Assembly (NCBI RefSeq): GCF_000210895.1
Contig: NC_015964.1
Coordinates: forward strand, 496,001 to 560,000
DNA length: 64,000 nt
Reading direction: 5' to 3'
Origin: Haemophilus parainfluenzae T3T1
GTDB lineage: Bacteria; Pseudomonadota; Gammaproteobacteria; Enterobacterales; Pasteurellaceae
Every line of letters starts with the position of its first letter. The stretch's first letter is position 1. Below the pieces are notes generated by a model. It searched no databases, was not told the origin of the DNA, and saw only the letters and a program-made list of their open reading frames with translations. Shown piece after piece: positions 62,300-64,000 of this stretch. Position numbers and translations under genes: made by a program.

Positions 62300-62320
62300 A
62301 GGGCGTGCTCAGCACGCCCT
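62300..62320. terminator. Bidirectional terminator between cpdB and the MetS-like gene
   Basis: AGGGCGTGCT and AGCACGCCCT form a 10-position inverted repeat around one base (loop in practice five bases). The minus strand continues TTTTTTGTT, giving a strong terminator for the NSS/MetS transcript; the plus side is weaker (ACTTATTT). Confidence 0.9.
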
Positions 62321-62350
62321 ACTTATTTCAAAGTGCGGTCAATTTTGACC

Positions 62351-62449
62351 TTATTTTTCTTCTTTTGGAAGTCTGATTAAAGCAAAGATCAAGCCACCCC
62401 AAATCACAAGAAGCGCCACAATCATCATTGCAATTGCAATACCTGTCAT
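62351..62449 (-). CDS. MetS-like small subunit of an NSS transporter (32 residues)
   Basis: Tiny membrane protein, one span: MTGIAIAMMIVALLVIWGG then LIFALIRLPKEEK. It fits the methionine/alanine import small-subunit family (MetS), which has the A-I-A-M-M start and W-G-G in the span, and which supports NSS transporters such as MetP of Corynebacterium. Its start lies two bases after the stop of the NSS gene and uses the GGAG at the end of that gene, so the two are coupled. Missed by size-limited gene calling. Confidence 0.85.
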   Translation of the reverse strand: MTGIAIAMMIVALLVIWGGLIFALIRLPKEEK

Positions 62450-62451
62450 CT

Positions 62452-63966
62452 TTATTCTCCTTTTTCTTCAAGATTGAGGTTATCTTCATTTTTCCATTTT
62501 AAACGAGAAAGAATGAACGAAACGACTACTAGCGAAATTGCCATGCCCCAACCAAAGATATTTACGAACCAACTTGGATAACCTTCGTAGCCTTCTGTAA
62601 ATACCTTCGCACCTTCACTCAATAACATAAAGGCAAGAATACCCGTGGTGATTACAATGCATAAACGCCATAGGAAACCGACTTTGAATGAAGAGCTTTC
62701 ATTTAAGTGGTTACCTAATAAGCCAAGTTTTTCATTTGCTACAATCACAATTAATGAAACAAATGCTACCGCTACAATACCAAAGTAGTTTACAAATTTA
62801 TCCAACACATCAAGCATTGGTAGACCTGTTGTGGTACCGAATAAAATTACTGATACCACCATCATTGGTAAACCAACAACAAAGGTCGCTTTTGCTCGAC
62901 GTAAACGGAGTTTATCTTGAATCGCTGAAATGATTACTTCAATAACAGAGATAAATGAGGTTAATGCCGCAAAGGTTAATGAACCGAAGAATAATACCCC
63001 TAATACTTCACCGAATGGTGCTTTGTTAATAATAGTTGGGAATGCAAAGAAGGCTAAACCAATACCACCTTTTGCCACTTCGCTCACTTCTACGCCTTGT
63101 GCATTTGCGATGAAACCTAATGCCGCAAATACACCGATACCAGCAAGTACTTCAAAACTTGAGTTCGCAAAACCAACAACTAAACCGCTACCAGTTAAAT
63201 CTGAATCTTTTTTCAAGTACGATGCATACGTGATCATAATTCCGAAACAGATGGAAAGAGAGAAGAAGATTTGACCGTAAGCCGCAATCCACACGCTCGG
63301 ATTAGAGAGTTTTGACCAGTCTGGTGTAAATAATGCGTTCAAGCCTTTTTCTGCACCTGGTAAGAATAAAGAATAAACGACCAACGCCACAAACATCACC
63401 ACTAAAACAGGCATTAAGATATCTGAAGATTTAGAAATCCCTTTTTGAATACCTAAAGAAAGTACGCCTAACGCCACTAACCATACGGCAATTAATGGGC
63501 CTGTTACCATACCGACAAACTCAAAGCTCACACCATTACTGATATCGCCCATTTTTAAGAATTCGTGTAGGAAGAAATCAATAGGTTGGTCGCCCCAAGC
63601 AGAATTAAGTGAGAAATAAGTATAGCTTGCCGCCCAACCTAATACTACGGCGTAGTAAAGACCAATGATGACATTCACCATTACTTGCCACCAACCAAAC
63701 ACTTCAAAGTGTGGGTTAAAACGACGATAAGAAAGTGGTGCACCACCACGATGGCGATGACCGATTGCATAATCTAAGAAAAGTAATGGAATACCGGCGG
63801 TTAAAAGTGCAATAAGATAAGGGATAATAAATGCACCGCCCCCGTTTTCATAAGTGGTGTAAGGGAAACGCCAAATGTTTCCTAAACCAACGGCGGATCC
63901 AATTGCCGCCATAATAAATGCTTTCCGACCAGAGAAGGTCTCACGCTTTGCGTTTGACTGCGTCAT
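62452..63966 (-). CDS. Sodium-dependent neurotransmitter-symporter family (NSS) transporter
   Basis: LeuT-fold symporter of 504 residues, about eleven to twelve spans. Signatures include [41 protein letters not shown] (sodium and substrate site of TM1), [25 protein letters not shown], and [23 protein letters not shown] (TM6-7). The amino acid transported is probably hydrophobic (methionine or alanine), judged from the MetS-like partner. The start is ATG 63966 after AAAGGAAC; the open frame continues to the window edge. Upstream regulation lies outside the window. Confidence 0.9.
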   Translation of the reverse strand: MTQSNAKRETFSGRKAFIMAAIGSAVGLGNIWRFPYTTYENGGGAFIIPYLIALLTAGIPLLFLDYAIGHRHRGGAPLSYRRFNPHFEVFGWWQVMVNVIIGLYYAVVLGWAASYTYFSLNSAWGDQPIDFFLHEFLKMGDISNGVSFEFVGMVTGPLIAVWLVALGVLSLGIQKGISKSSDILMPVLVVMFVALVVYSLFLPGAEKGLNALFTPDWSKLSNPSVWIAAYGQIFFSLSICFGIMITYASYLKKDSDLTGSGLVVGFANSSFEVLAGIGVFAALGFIANAQGVEVSEVAKGGIGLAFFAFPTIINKAPFGEVLGVLFFGSLTFAALTSFISVIEVIISAIQDKLRLRRAKATFVVGLPMMVVSVILFGTTTGLPMLDVLDKFVNYFGIVAVAFVSLIVIVANEKLGLLGNHLNESSSFKVGFLWRLCIVITTGILAFMLLSEGAKVFTEGYEGYPSWFVNIFGWGMAISLVVVSFILSRLKWKNEDNLNLEEKGE

Positions 63967-64000
63967 ATTAAGTTCCTTTTTAATGAAGAAAGATTTCAAT

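Larger units (their letters stand above)
189..62342. repeat. Dispersed Hin-type DNA uptake sequences (AAGTGCGGT)
   Basis: The nine-base word and its complement ACCGCACTT occur about once per 1.5 kb throughout the window, in genes and between them. Examples start at 189, near 2497, 3395, 8770, 10034, 14459, 19913, 23735, 27462, 36853, 52517, 53593, 54641, 61357 and 62334. Inverted pairs act as terminators near 11415, 16527, 18092, 22441, 30643, 42580 and 56171. This is the competence signal of Haemophilus-type Pasteurellaceae. The count is by eye. Confidence 0.92.

Overview
The window comes from a Pasteurellaceae genome, most likely a Haemophilus close to H. parainfluenzae. Three observations support this. 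DNA is AT-rich and dotted with the nine-base Hin-type DNA uptake word AAGTGCGGT / ACCGCACTT (about 40 copies counted by eye), many of them as inverted pairs acting as terminators. Several gene blocks follow the H. influenzae order as I remember it (slyX-fkpA-yheO-tusDCB; fruBKA to pyrR; mobA-yihD-dsbA to rsmJ). An ornithine decarboxylase operon is present. No rRNA, tRNA, prophage, insertion sequence or CRISPR array was seen. Species assignment is inference.

Layout. 0-5 kb: tail of an unidentified gene, a cysteine-type amino-acid ABC transporter (two permeases, ATPase, lipoprotein receptor), an orphan iron-chelate-type binding protein behind a Fur-like box, and a T4 endonuclease V-like UV repair glycosylase. 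5-9.7 kb: small exported or membrane proteins, mostly unrecognised (DUF4424, DUF4189), then a YeaK-type aminoacyl-tRNA deacylase. 9.7-12.5 kb: tusBCD, yheO-like regulator, fkpA, slyX. 12.6-16.5 kb: a Pot-type ABC importer behind a CRP-like site. 16.6-22.4 kb: a DASS carboxylate transporter, then a NanX/NanY-type locus for anhydro-sialic acids with its own GntR regulator, divergent promoters and an extra oxidoreductase that has lost the family lysine. 22.5-30.6 kb: a lipoprotein, pdxH, gbpA (hbpA), an efflux pump, mobB, the sigma-E operon rpoE-rseA-rseB, sdhE. 30.7-42.6 kb: the fructose PTS fruBKA with a duplicated HPr domain, a lipoprotein, a PaeA/YtfL-type polyamine exporter, tatD-holB-tmk-mltG, surA, pyrR. 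42.6-54.7 kb: dnaE, an unusual TPR-glycosyltransferase-like gene, gpt, pepD, htpX, mobA, yihD-dsbA-maoP, trmA-rsmJ-rseC. 54.8-64 kb: potE and speF with their ornithine-sensing leader peptide speFL, argF, cpdB and a sodium-dependent NSS transporter with its tiny MetS-like subunit.

How the genes work together. Polyamine metabolism is over-represented: SpeF makes putrescine, PotE exchanges it for ornithine, ArgF competes for ornithine, PaeA probably exports putrescine, and SpeFL senses ornithine during translation. Envelope stress is the second theme: rpoE has a near-perfect autoregulatory sigma-E promoter, surA has a candidate one, and fkpA, dsbA, htpX and rseC are all present, although rseC is detached from rpoE-rseAB. 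Nutrient scavenging is the third: anhydro-sialic acid, fructose, cysteine, glutathione, iron chelate and nucleotides (cpdB).

I found no wholly new multi-gene system that I can defend. The best leads are the NanY paralogue with an ETP in place of EKP, the speFL hairpin that overlaps the leader stop codon, a 31-codon membrane peptide whose only well-placed start is AUU, a terminator inside rseA-rseB, and a terminator 25 bases upstream of fruB. All functions are from sequence reading and remembered families; no database search was run.
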